NCBI GenBank assembly: GCA_000695325.1
Contig: AVPN01001008.1
Coordinates: 1-30,411 of the forward strand
DNA: 30,411 nt
Reading direction: 5' to 3'
Source of the DNA: Pleurobrachia bachei
Lineage: Eukaryota > Ctenophora > Tentaculata > Cydippida > Pleurobrachiidae
Each line of letters starts with the position of its first letter. Position 1 is the first letter of the stretch. Under the pieces are notes generated by a model that was not told the origin of the DNA, searched no databases, and was given only the letters and a program-made list of their open reading frames with translations. Of this stretch, positions 1-10,668 are shown in pieces. Position numbers and translations under genes: made by a program.

Positions 1-34
<34 letters not shown>
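1..34. repeat. CT dinucleotide microsatellite
   Basis: Uninterrupted CT repeats occupy the first 34 bases and grade into a T/C-rich tract up to about 77. This tract forms the polypyrimidine stretch ahead of the BUD23 exon acceptor at 75-77, so it is intronic. The true repeat length is cut by the window edge. Confidence 0.95.
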
Positions 35-42
<8 letters not shown>

Positions 43-77
43 TTCTCCCCTAACAAGTTAACCCCCCCTTTTTGCAG

Positions 78-928
78 CATATCCGTACTCCAGTGGCTGT
101 GTAACGCGGATAAAGCCTCTCACAATCCCTTCAAGCGTCTTCGCAGTTTCTTCACCATGCTCTACTCATCGATGGTACGTGTATTATAAAACTCAGTAGA
201 ACACTGTTGTCCTAGAGCTAGCTCATTCTAATTCATCTCCCTATTTATTAGAGGCAGGGAGGGAGAGCAGTTTTCCAGCTATACCCAGAATCTCCAAAGC
301 AAATGGAACTCATAACAGGTACAATACTCGGGGTAGAGATGAGTCAACTCTCAGATGACAGGGGGTCCTCCCGATTATCTTCTCCTATCTTCTCTTTCTG
401 TCACTCTCTCACAAGATCTAATGTATAATTCCCACTTTACAGAGCAAGCGACAAGGTGCGGGTTTACAGGAGGCGTGGTGGTTGACTACCCAAACAGTAC
501 CAAAGCTAAGAAGATCTTTCTCTGTTTGTTCGCTGGGGTCCCTGTGTCGGGGGTGAAGATGCCTCAAGCACTGGGGGCTGAGGGCGAGGATACTGTTCAG
601 TATAGTAATGAGAGGTGGGTTACTAAGGGGTTACTAGGGGGGTTACTAGGGGGTACTATACCTGTGTCGGGGGTTACTATCATGGGTTCCTGAGGGGTAA
701 TAATTGATACAAATATTTCTTTGAACAGTGATTTATGTTTTACGAATGTGAAATATTCCTCCAATCAATGCCTTATATTTCCTCAGGCAATCTGGTAAGA
801 AGAGGAAGAGAGGTGAGGTTTCTAAAAAGGAATGGATCCACAACAAAAAACAAAGAAGAAGGGTACAGGGAAAGGAAGTTACCGCAGACTCAAAATACAC
901 CGGCAGAAAGAGGAAACCAAAGTTTTAA
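78..928 (+). CDS. BUD23: BUD23 18S rRNA (guanine-N7)-methyltransferase, last four exons
   Basis: This is the 3' end of BUD23, the SAM-dependent enzyme that methylates a guanine in the small-subunit rRNA together with TRMT112 in the nucleus. Exons by splice signals are 78-174, 252-318, 443-614 and 787-928, with continuous phase throughout. The first exon reads [12 protein letters not shown], the second [11 protein letters not shown], the third [18 protein letters not shown] then CLFAG, and the last a basic tail ending [10 protein letters not shown] before TAA at 926-928. These are hallmark BUD23 segments: the end of the methyltransferase fold, the VDYPNS strand, and the Lys/Arg-rich WBS_methylT tail. 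The N-terminal SAM-binding part lies left of the window. The family identification rests on remembered conservation of these motifs. The receptor start codon follows 198 bp after the stop. Confidence 0.92.
600..690 (+). repeat. GTTACTAGGGG-type minisatellite in the last BUD23 intron
   Basis: Just after the donor at 615, short units close to GGTTACTAGGG repeat, interleaved with fragments such as CCTGTGTCGGGGG that derive from the preceding exon. The array is a few units long here and clearly expanded in the second BUD23 copy (4628-4850). It lies inside an intron and does not interrupt the coding sequence. Confidence 0.75.
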
Positions 929-1110
929 AGACTTTTTATATGAGACAAGTTTTCTGTTTTATTGTTCCTTTGTAATTTATTTATCACCTCCTTCATCCTA
1001 CTTTTAACTTTTCTGGTTCTGATTGCACTGATTTTCCTTTCTCGACCCTATTCCCCCACGCCCCGGAGGGTTAGAATATAACAAGTATTGATTAGGGTAT
1101 TAAATTGTAA

Positions 1111-1126
1111 TCTCTCTCTTGACAGA
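1111..1126 (+). promoter_or_regulatory. Splice acceptor immediately before the receptor start codon
   Basis: A pyrimidine run (TCTCTCTCTTGACAG) ends one base before the ATG at 1127. The same acceptor stands ahead of the copies at 5276 and 7324. It can serve a 5'-UTR intron or, because the upstream BUD23 stop is only about 200 bp away, a spliced-leader trans-splice. The sequence alone does not decide between them. In the third copy it is almost the only upstream sequence retained. Confidence 0.5.
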
Positions 1127-4057
1127 ATGAGATATGTGAAAGGAGTTCTACTACTGTTTTTAGTAACTCAATTAGTAGCAGGAGAGGTAGATTGTCCTGG
1201 TCTTTCAGGGGTAGCTGGATATAATCTAAACCTTATAAATCGGTAAGGAACTGAGTTATGGCGAGACTCTATCAATTTTTAAATCACCATTTATTTTTTT
1301 CAGGGAGTTTAAAACAGTTTACGAAGATACTGTTTTTAGATTAAATTTATGTTCCAACGTCTCTTCATGCGACGGTAAGTTTCATACTGCGAAGTATGCA
1401 TTGTTTAGTTTACCACCCCTTGTCAAGGACTGAAGGACAACCCCCCAGGTTCCATTACAGCCTCCCTAACCCAGTTATATTGGGTCTCTTATCCCTCTAA
1501 CTATATTGCAGGTTCAGTGGGTTGTTTTACAGTGATGGGAGGTGACACGACCTCCCTGGGAAATGTAACTAACAGCACAGTCAACTCAGATCATCTGCAC
1601 GTGCAGTTATACCAACCTGTCAGCAATATCACCACCCATATAACCCTACTGTGTCGAGATAATACTTTGGTATGTGTTGGGAAGTAGATTAGGAGTAATA
1701 AAACTTGATATTGAGTACAATAATAATTTCATGAGACATGATCGTCATTTCATACTGAGAGTACGTGCGTGATATTGAAATTACTTCCCAAATTCAATCC
1801 CATTCTCAAAGAGAATTTCATCTCCTATTTCTCTCTCTCCCAGGGTCGACCAGTGGTCCAGCACAAAACCAGCACTGCGATCTACATGGTATGGGAAAGT
1901 GCAGCTGCGTGCAGTGCAGATACCAACCCTTCCCTGGCACCCTGCTATGTATACGATACCGATAACACGCTATACGATCTGAGCGGACTGTCTGGTGTCA
2001 CATATCACATCCCAGTATCGACCAGTGGGGTTTACCTGGCTGTTTGTGGCGCTGTAACCGGGGAAAACTCTTGTGATGGTAGGAAGACACAAGACACACA
2101 TTACATGGTGTTGCACATGTAATGGGGAGGTTTCTCTTTGTTGAGTTGCCTTTATACCAGACAGTGTTAGGAGGGATATGCCGTAATGAGGGTCGATATA
2201 GAGGGTGAGATGAGTTCCTAAAATCTTTGTGAATTTTCAGGTGGGTCAGCTTGCTATAAGCGTCCAAACGGGGACAAGGAGAGTATTGGACATTTGGACT
2301 CTACAACTAAGCCCTCTGTAGAGAATGGATTGGTGACCCTAACTTACGAAAAAAAGAATATTGGTTCGACAACCTGTCCCACCATCACCACTATAATTTC
2401 CTTTATTTGTGATGAAAGAATGGTAAGATATAGAGAGGGGAGAGAATGGTAAGATAGACAAGGGAGGGAGGAATAGATAGATAAATTCTGAAGTCTGAAC
2501 AAAGCTTTCCACGCACATTGTGGTCTTTTATTATTTGTGGAGTGGGATGATTATGCATCTCAAACCCCAAAAGGATTCATTATTACACAGTGCCATTACA
2601 TTGCAGCAAAGTGCACCAGTTCTAGTTAGTACAGAAGTGTCCTGCCTATGGTTGGTTAGATGGAAAACACCCAACGCGTGTCCTGTGAAACCTGTCAAGG
2701 ATATCGGCTGTAAAGTCCATGGTCCTAGTATTTGGTTTGATCTCACACCACTTCAATCTCAAGGTATGTGAGATATGATGTGTTTCAAATTCTGCAACAC
2801 TGATATGGGGAGAGTGTTGAATAAAGATTAACATATTGTAATCAATTATTTATAATAGTAAGTAAGCATCATGGCCCATGGGGATGAGAATATGATGTTT
2901 TACCCCCACCCCATCCTCCCAGTGTTCAACGTCACAGAAGGTGATCACCAGTTCTCACTATCGGTATGCAGCACTACAATACCCTGCGATGGATCCAAAT
3001 CATCGGGGTGTATTTCCAACCCTGAGATCGGAAATGAAAAGTCCATGGGGAGTTATACGGAGGGTAATCTGGTTTGGGATGATACTGGTCTATCTCTTGT
3101 TCTCTCTGGGGGTGCCCAGTGCTCCAGGGGACCCGTCAGGTCTACCAAGGTTAGAGTTGTAAATTGTAATTTGTAGCTGTCTGGATTCTGGGTAGAATTA
3201 GATGGATTTTATAAATTTAATCGGTTATGTCCTTTGTATCTGGGAAGGTTCTGAAAGAAACCCCTAGTCTACTAATTTATCGGTTGTCTATTATTTTGTC
3301 CGCCCACTACCCTGTTCCATACAGGTGACTTTTGTATGTGATAAGACAGCTGGGGAGGGTACTCCTGTGCTAGAAGAGGATGTATATTGTTTCTACCCTT
3401 TTATATGGAAAACAGCATACGCCTGTCCAACTTCACAGGTATATTACCAGCTACTAGGCAACAACCCAATTCCAGGGTAGGAGTGAGAGAGAGATTGGTA
3501 GTGGTGCTAGTTAGTGTGCAACCGAACACAGGAATTGCAATCACTTAGCTGGTTTGGCAGTTATTCTTGCTTCCACTTTCATGTGTTTGACTGCCGAACT
3601 AAGTGTGTAAACGTGTGTAAATGGTTTGATACGGTGAATTTTGACTTGTTGTGAGACAGGGTCGAGCTTGGCAAGGTGAATCTTGTGTGTAAGGTGTGTG
3701 GGCGATATACTGTTTCCAAGTGGGTCCCCCTGATAGGCTGACAAAATGAGGGAGAGAGAGGGAGAGGGGTATAACCCTCCAAGCTTCCTGGAATTTTATA
3801 CACACTATGCTATGGTACACTGAACACTCCCTTCTGGTGCCAACTACCAGTTCCCCTTTTTTTACACACAAGTTACTCACGTGCGAGTGAGTTTATAAAG
3901 TTGGGGCAATCTACATGGAAACTACTCTAACCGATCCCTAATCCCCTGATCTAGGCGAGCACGTGTTCCAAATATGGGACGGATGGGGAGCTGTACGATC
4001 TATCTCGTTTTGACAGTGACTGGACTCCAGTGCCAATAGGGAGCTCCACAGATGAAG
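1127..4057 (+). pseudogene. IGF2R/CI-MPR-like receptor, copy 1 (5' part, exons 1-9, truncated)
   Basis: Exons are 1127-1242, 1304-1374, 1512-1669, 1844-2078, 2241-2422, 2607-2763, 2863-3149, 3325-3438 and 3955-4057. Exon 1 encodes a signal peptide (MRYVKGVLLLFLVTQLVAG). The rest encodes MRH (CIMR) repeats 1-3 and the start of 4, shown by recurrent features: a W-x-T/S-x-x-AC half, a YDLSxL strand, an LxxCG or LxVC strand, then LxLxY...C...I-x-F-x-C. All exons are open and in phase. The copy ends abruptly: exon 9 stops matching its paralogues after GATGAAG at 4057 and runs into sequence resembling a BUD23 intron. It lacks the membrane span and tail, so it could make at most a short secreted fragment. 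It may still donate alternative first exons to the downstream gene. Confidence 0.75.
3439..3954 (+). other. Intron 8 of receptor copy 1 (no gene)
   Basis: This is non-coding intron between GTATAT at 3439 and the acceptor at 3951-3954. Apparent reading frames here are antisense shadows. Its left part matches the copy-4 intron (11245-11412) and its right part matches the copy-3 intron (9817-10177), so the intron is a mosaic of two paralogous versions. Confidence 0.7.
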
Positions 4058-4220
4058 GTGCATTAAGTTGTAATAGACCATTTTAACCAGTAATCTAATC
4101 ATACAGTCTAGTAAACACTGTTATTACAGAACTAATTCATTCTAATTCATCTCCCAATTGATTATTCTATTATCCCAATTTTAAGAGCTAATTTATTCTA
4201 ATTAATCTCCATTTTATTAG

Positions 4221-5091
4221 AGACAGGGAGGAAGGGCAGTTTTCCAGCTATACCCAGAATCTCCAAAGCAAATGGAACTCATAACAGGTATAATACTCGG
4301 GATAGAGATGAGTCAGCTCTTAGATGACAGGAGGTCCTCCTCCTTAAGAGGTCCTCCTGATCTTCTCATATCTTCTGCTTCTGTCACTCTCCTACAAAAT
4401 CTTATTTTCCCCAAATGTATTTACTCTGAAGTGATTATAAATTACCACTTTTCAGAGCAAGCTACAAGGTGTGGGTTTACAGGCGGAGTGGTGGTTGACT
4501 ACCCAAACAGTACCAAAGCTAAGAAGATCTTTCTCTGTTTGTTTGCTGGGGTACCTGTGTCAGGGGTGAAGATGCCCCAAGCACTGGGGGCTGAGGGCGA
4601 GGATACTGTCCAGTATAGTAACGAGAGGTGGGTTACTAAGGGGTTACTAGGGGCGTTACTAGGGGGCGTTACTAGGGGGCGTTACTAGGGGTCCCTGTGT
4701 CAGGGGTGAAGATGCCTCAAGCACTGGGCGCTGAGGGCGAGGATACTGTCCAGTATTATAGTAACGAGAGGTAGGTTACTAAGGGGGGTTACTAAGGGTT
4801 ACTAGGAGGTACCTGTGTCAGGGGTTACTAGGGGTTACTATCATGAGTTCCCGAGGGGTAATAATTCGTACAAATATTTCTTTGAACAGTGATTCTTGTT
4901 TTACGAATGTGAAATATTCCTCCAATCAATGCCTATTATATTTCCTCAGGCAATCAGGTAAGAAGAGGAAGCGAGGCGAGGTTTCTAAAAAGGAATGGAT
5001 CCACAACAAAAAACAAAGAAGAAGGGTGCAAGGAAAGGAAGTTACCGCAGATTCAAAATACACCGGCAGAAAGAGGAAACCAAAGTTTTAA
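4221..5091 (+). pseudogene. BUD23: BUD23 3' fragment, second copy (last three exons)
   Basis: Exons 4221-4287, 4456-4627 and 4950-5091 correspond one-to-one to the last three exons of the upstream gene and stay open, ending in the same [10 protein letters not shown] tail. Both bases and some amino acids differ from copy 1, for example in the RQGG stretch, and the intervening intron carries an enlarged minisatellite. No methyltransferase exons precede it: the duplication breakpoint lies inside the intron before 4221, directly after receptor exon 9. It therefore cannot make the enzyme unless spliced from the upstream gene. The phase out of receptor exon 9 (1) does not match the phase into 4221 (0), so a receptor-BUD23 fusion would be out of frame. 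Confidence 0.82.
4628..4850 (+). repeat. Expanded minisatellite with a partial exon duplicate
   Basis: This intron of the second BUD23 copy holds many GTTACTAGGGG units. Embedded at about 4691-4770 is a second, slightly diverged copy of the preceding exon's last 78 bases or so (the [18 protein letters not shown] segment), again followed by a GT. The same unit type is shorter in the upstream copy (600-690), so the array has changed length since duplication. Confidence 0.8.
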
Positions 5092-5275
5092 AGACTTTTA
5101 TATACGAGACAAGTTTTCTGTTTTATTGTTCCTTTGTAATTTATTTATCACCTCCTCCTACTTTTAATTTATTCTGTGCTTATGATTGCATTGATTGACT
5201 CGACCCCATTTTCCCATGCCCCAGGGGGTTAGAACATTGTTTAAGGTATTAAATTGTAATATCTCTCTTGACAGA

Positions 5276-7298
5276 ATGAGATATGTGAAAGGAGTTCTAC
5301 TACTGTTTTTAGTAACTCAATTAGTAGCAGGAGAGGTAGATTGTCCTGGTCTTTCAGGGGTAGCTGGATATAATCTAAACCTTATAAATCGGTAAGGAAC
5401 TGAGTTATGGCGAGACTCTATCAATTTTTAAATCACCATTTATTTTTTTCAGGGAGTTTAAAACAGTTTACGAAGATACTGTTTTTAGATTAAATTTATG
5501 TTCCAACGTCTCTTCATGCGACGGTAAGTTTCATACTGCGAAGTATGCATTGTTTAGTTTACCACCCCTTGTCAAGGACTGAAGGACAACCCCCCAGGTT
5601 CCATTACAGCCTCCCTAACCCAGTTATATTGGGTCTCTTATCCCTCTAACTATATTGCAGGTTCAGTGGGTTGTTTTACAGTGATGGGAGGTGACACGAC
5701 CTCCCTGGGAAATGTAACTAACAGCACAGTCAACTCAGATCATCTGCACGTGCAGTTATACCAACCTGTCAGCAATATCACCACCCATATAACCCTACTG
5801 TGTCGAGATAATACTTTGGTATGTGTTGGGAAGTAGATTAGGAGTAATAAAACTTGATATTGAGTACAATAATAATTTCATGAGACATGATCGTCATTTC
5901 ATACTGAGAGTACGTGCGTGATATTGAAATTACTTCCCAAATTCAATCCCATTCTCAAAGAGAATTTCATCTCCTATTTCTCTCTCTCCCAGGGTCGACC
6001 AGTGGTCCAGCACAAAACCAGCACTGCGATCTACATGGTATGGGAAAGTGCAGCTGCGTGCAGTGCAGATACCAACCCTTCCCTGGCACCCTGCTATGTA
6101 TACGATACCGATAACACGCTATACGATCTGAGCGGACTGTCTGGTGTCACATATCACATCCCAGTATCGACCAGTGGGGTTTACCTGGCTGTTTGTGGCG
6201 CTGTAACCGGGGAAAACTCTTGTGATGGTAGGAAGACACAAGACACACATTACATGGTGTTGCACATGTAATGGGGAGGTTTCTCTTTGTTGAGTTGCCT
6301 TTATACCAGACAGTGTTAGGAGGGATATGCCGTAATGAGGGTCGATATAGAGGGTGAGATGAGTTCCTAAAATCTTTGTGAATTTTCAGGTGGGTCAGCT
6401 TGCTATAAGCGTCCAAACGGGGACAAGGAGAGTATTGGACATTTGGACTCTACAACTAAGCCCTCTGTAGAGAATGGATTGGTGACCCTAACTTACGAAA
6501 AAAAGAATATTGGTTCGACAACCTGTCCCACCATCACCACTATAATTTCCTTTATTTGTGATGAAAGAATGGTAAGATATAGAGAGGGGAGAGAATGGTA
6601 AGATAGACAAGGGAGGGAGGAATAGATAGATAAATTCTGAAGTCTGAACAAAGCTTTCCACGCACATTGTGGTCTTTTATTATTTGTGGAGTGGGATGAT
6701 TATGCATCTCAAACCCCAAAAGGATTCATTATTACACAGTGCCATTACATTGCAGCAAAGTGCACCAGTTCTAGTTAGTACAGAAGTGTCCTGCCTATGG
6801 TTGGTTAGATGGAAAACACCCAACGCGTGTCCTGTGAAACCTGTCAAGGATATCGGCTGTAAAGTCCATGGTCCTAGTATTTGGTTTGATCTCACACCAC
6901 TTCAATCTCAAGGTATGTGAGATATGATGTGTTTCAAATTCTGCAACACTGATATGGGGAGAGTGTTGAATAAAGATTAACATATTGTAATCAATTATTT
7001 ATAATAGTAAGTAAGCATCATGGCCCATGGGGATGAGAATATGATGTTTTACCCCCACCCCATCCTCCCAGTGTTCAACGTCACAGAAGGTGATCACCAG
7101 TTCTCACTATCGGTATGCAGCACTACAATACCCTGCGATGGATCCAAATCATCGGGGTGTATTTCCAACCCTGAGATCGGAAATGAAAAGTCCATGGGGA
7201 GTTATACGGAGGGTAATCTGGTTTGGGATGATACTGGTCTATCTCTTGTTCTCTCTGGGGGTGCCCAGTGCTCCAGGGGACCCGTCAGGTCTACCAAG
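5276..7298 (+). pseudogene. IGF2R/CI-MPR-like receptor, copy 2 (exons 1-7, truncated)
   Basis: Exons are 5276-5391, 5453-5523, 5661-5818, 5993-6227, 6390-6571, 6756-6912 and 7012-7298, each exactly 4,149 bp downstream of its copy-1 counterpart. I saw no base difference between the two from about 1113/5262 through exon 7, introns included. It encodes the signal peptide and MRH repeats 1-3, then stops after exon 7, where 24 nt lead directly into the exon-1 start of the third copy. Splicing exon 7 across those 24 nt shifts frame into an early stop. Like copy 1 it has no membrane anchor of its own, but exon 6 or 7 could in principle splice to later exons of the long gene. Confidence 0.75.
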
Positions 7299-7323
7299 GT
7301 TAGAGTTGTTCTCTCTTGACAGA

Positions 7324-10300
7324 ATGAGATATGTGAAAGGAGTTCTACTACTGTTTTTAGTAACTCAATTAGTAGCAGGAGAGGTAGATTGTCCTGGTCT
7401 TTCAGGGGTAGCTGGATATAATCTAAACCTTATAAATCGGTAAGGAACTGAGTTATGGCGAGACTCTATCAATTTTTAAATCACCATTTATTTTTTTCAG
7501 GGAGTTTAAAACAGTTTACGAAGATACTGTTTTTAGATTAAATTTATGTTCCAACGTCTCTTCATGCGACGGTAAGTTTCATACTGCGAAGTATGCATTG
7601 TTTAGTTTACCACCCCTTGTCAAGGACTGAAGGACAACCCCCCAGGTTCCATTACAGCCTCCCTAACCCAGTTATATTGGGTCTCTTATCCCTCTAACTA
7701 TATTGCAGGTTCAGTGGGTTGTTTTACAGTGATGGGAGGTGACACGACCTCCCTGGGAAATGTAACTAACAGCACAGTCAACTCAGATCATCTGCACGTG
7801 CAGTTATACCAACCTGTCAGCAATATCACCACCCATATAACCCTACTGTGTCGAGATAATACTTTGGTATGTGTTGGGAAGTAGATTAGGAGTAATAAAA
7901 CTTGATATTGAGTACAATAATAATTTCATGAGACATGATCGTCATTTCATACTGAGAGTACGTGCGTGATATTGAATTTACTTCCCAAATTCAATTCCAT
8001 TCTCAAAAAGAATTTCATCTCCTATTTCTCCCAGGGTCGACCTGTGGTCCAGCACAAGACCAGCACTACCATCTACATGGTATGGGAAAGTGCAGCTGCG
8101 TGCAGTGCAGATACCAACCCTTCCCTGGCACCCTGCTATGTATACGATACCGATAACACGCTATACGATCTGAGCGGACTGTCTGGTGTCACATATCACA
8201 TCCCAGTATCTACCAGTGGGGTTTACCTGGCTGTGTGTGGCACTGTAACCGGGGAGAACTCTTGCGATGGTAGGTGATACCTGGTCACTATAGACACACA
8301 TTACATGGTGTTGATCATGTAATGGGGAGGTTTCTCTTTGTTGAGTTGCCTTTATACCAGACAGTGTTAGGAGGGATATGCCGTAATGAGGGTCGATATA
8401 GAGGGTGAGGTGAGTTCCTAAAATCTTTGTGAATTTTCAGGTGGGTCAGCTTGCTATAAGCGTCCAAACGGGGACAAGGAGAGTATTGGACATTTGGACT
8501 CTACAACTAAGCCCTCTGTAGAGAATGGATTGGTGACCCTAACTTATGAAAAGAAGAATATTGGTTCGGCAACCTGTCCCACAATTACCACTATAATTTC
8601 CCTTATTTGTGATGAAAGAATGGTAAGATATAGAGAGGGGAGAGAATGGTAAGATAGACAAGGGAGGGAGGAATAGATAGATAAATTCTGAAGTCTGAAC
8701 AAAGCTTTCCACGCACATTGTGGTCTTTTATTATTTGTGGAGTGGGATGATTATGCATCTCAAACCCCAAAAAGGATTCATTATTACACAGTGCTATTAC
8801 ATTGCAGCAAAGTGCACCAGTTCTAGTTAGTACAGATGTGCCCTGCCTATGGGTGGTTAGATGGAAAACACCCAACGCGTGTCCTGTGAAACCTGTCAAG
8901 GATATCGGCTGTAAAGTCCATGGTCCTAGTATTTGGTTTGATCTCACACCACTTCAATCTCAAGGTATGTGAGATATGATGTGTTTCAAATTCTGCAACA
9001 CTGATATGGGGAGAGTGTTGAATAAAGATTAACATATTGTAGTCAATTATTTATAATAGTAAGTAAGCATCATGGGGATGAGAATATGATTTTTAATCCC
9101 CAACCCATTCTCCCAGTGTTCAACGTCACAGAAGGTGATCACCAGTTCTCACTATCGGTATGCAGCACTACAATACCCTGCGATGGATCCAAATCATCGG
9201 GGTGTATTTCCAACCCTGAGATCGGAAATGAAAAGTCCATGGGGAGTTATACGGAGGGTAATCTGGTTTGGGATGATACTGGTCTATCTCTTGTTCTCTC
9301 TGGGGGTGCCCAGTGCTCCAGGGGACCCGTCAGGTCTACCAAGGTTAGAGTTTTTGTGAGTCTTTTGTAGCTGTCTGTATCTGGGTAGAATTAGGTGAGG
9401 TTTATTCATATAGGTGATATATGTAATGTATCAGTCCTTTGTATCTGGGAAGGTCTTGAAACCCTTAGTCAATTAATTTCTCGGTTGCCTGTTATTTTGT
9501 TAACCCACTACCCTATTCTATACAGGTGATGTTTGTATGTGATAAGACAGCTGGGGAGGGTACTCCTGTGCTAGAAGAGGATGTATATTGTTTCTACCCT
9601 TTTATATGGAAAACAGCATACGCCTGTCCAACTTCACAGGTATATTACCAGCTACTAGGCCTGCTAACAAATTCACCTCTATTACGCTGAGGGATAGTTT
9701 CATTACCAAGGCCTGCCCAATCTCACAATCCTCAGTATGGCAGTTATAATATTCAAACACGGGTATTGCAATCACTTTGGCAGTTATTCCCGATTCCATT
9801 ATTATTTGTTTGACTGCCGAACTAAGTGTGTAAACGTGTGTAAATGGTTTGATACGGTGAATTTTGACTTGTTGTGAGACAGGGTCGAGCTTGGCAAGGT
9901 GAATCTTGTGTGTAAGGTGTGTGGGCGATATACTGTTTCCAAGTGGGTCCCCCTGATAGGCTGACAAAATGAGGGAGAGAGAGGGAGAGGGGTATAACCC
10001 TCCAAGCTTCCTGGAATTTTATACACACTATGCTATGGTACACTGAACACTCCCTTCTGGTGCCAACTACCAGTTCCCCTTTTTTTACACACAAGTTACT
10101 CACGTGCGAGTGAGTTTATAAAGTTGGGGCAATCTACATGGAAACTACTCTAACCGATCCCTAATCCCCTGATCTAGGCGAGCACGTGTTCCAAATATGG
10201 GACGGATGGGGAGCTGTACGATCTATCTCGTTTTGACAGTGACTGGACTCCAGTGCCAATAGGGAGCTCCACAGATGAAGAGCTTACCTTTAGTCTGTGT

Positions 10301-10338
10301 GGAGGAACCGAACGGTGTCCTGGAGCATCTCTCTGCAG
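7324..10338 (+). CDS. IGF2R: IGF2R/CI-MPR-like receptor, long gene: exons 1-9 (MRH repeats 1-4, cassette A)
   Basis: This third start leads without a coding break into the long gene. Exons are 7324-7439, 7501-7571, 7709-7866, 8035-8269, 8441-8622, 8808-8964, 9060-9343, 9526-9639 and 10178-10338. The protein begins with a signal peptide and runs through MRH repeats: repeat 1 in exons 1-3, repeat 2 in exons 4-5 (ending ISLICDERM), repeat 3 in exons 6 to 8 (LVRWKTPNACPVKP; then VCDKTAGEG), and repeat 4 from exon 8 (FIWKTAYACPT; YDLSRF; CGGTERCPGASLC). Such repeats bind mannose-6-phosphate glycans or protein ligands in the lumen or outside the cell. N-x-S/T glycosylation sites are frequent. Exon 9 leaves phase 2, which fits exon 10 at 12114. 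Exon 7 needs the acceptor ending at 9059, four bases upstream of the one used in the other copies. The symbol denotes family, not proven orthology. Confidence 0.8.
9640..10177 (+). other. Intron 8 of cassette A (no gene)
   Basis: Non-coding intron between receptor exons 8 and 9. It contains a segment nearly identical to 3594-3954 and related to 11400-11784. I see no gene or RNA in it; long antisense frames here recur in each paralogous intron and carry no protein signature. Confidence 0.7.
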
Positions 10339-10500
10339 GTAACAACATGGTAACCATGGTAATCACACGGTAACTAGTAATGTTAACCACAGGGTAGCTA
10401 TAATAATATTCACCACGATGTAACTATTTATGGTAACCACGCGGTAACTAGTAATGATAACCATTGGGAACCGTGCATTTTAACCATACTACCCCACATA
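10339..10500 (+). repeat. GGTAAC-rich irregular repeat in intron 9 (first copy)
   Basis: Directly behind the exon 9 donor, GGTAAC or GGTAACCA-like units recur at 10-25 bp spacing (ATGGTAACCATGGTAATC, ACGGTAACTAG and so on). A near-identical array follows the second exon 9 at 11946-12110. Each unit resembles the 5' splice donor itself, as if the donor region had been amplified. Confidence 0.75.
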
Positions 10501-10504
10501 TCAG

Positions 10505-10594
10505 AGAGAAGAGTGATGGTAGCAATGAGACACTGGCCTCTCTAACTGAACATTTGACTGTAAACCCTGACAAGTCGATATCAATCCAGTATGA
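10505..10594 (+). pseudogene. Truncated receptor exon 10 of cassette A
   Basis: The acceptor at 10501-10504 and the next 90 or so bases encode REKSDGSNETLASL...SISIQYE exactly as in exon 10 at 12114. After TATGAAG the sequence changes to that of the intron before exon 7 (the CTGCAACACTGATATGG stretch, also at 2800). The exon has lost its final CEGTSTSMT-coding part and proper donor, so a transcript including it would not read on into the next exon 7 in frame. Confidence 0.75.
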
Positions 10595-10668
10595 AGTCTG
10601 CAACACTGATATGGGGAGAGTGTTGAATAAAGATTAACATATTGTAATCAATTATTTATAATAGTAAG

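Noticed and set aside
1998-2267. Minus-strand open frames of 60-120 codons repeated in each receptor copy (for example 1998-2267, 6147-6416, 3599-3880, 9822-10103)
   Set aside because: They run antisense across spliced exons or introns, lack family motifs, and recur only because the DNA is duplicated.
4051-4290. A receptor-BUD23 fusion protein across the 4057 breakpoint
   Set aside because: The receptor exon ends in phase 1 and the BUD23 exon enters in phase 0, so the fusion is out of frame.
4272-4688. A 138-codon plus-strand frame as an independent gene
   Set aside because: It reads through two introns of the BUD23 copy; the recognisable BUD23 part begins only after the acceptor at 4455.
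7299-7322. A true 24-nt intron joining copy 2 to copy 3
   Set aside because: It is too short for animal splicing and the resulting frame meets a stop shortly after; a duplication junction is the simpler reading.
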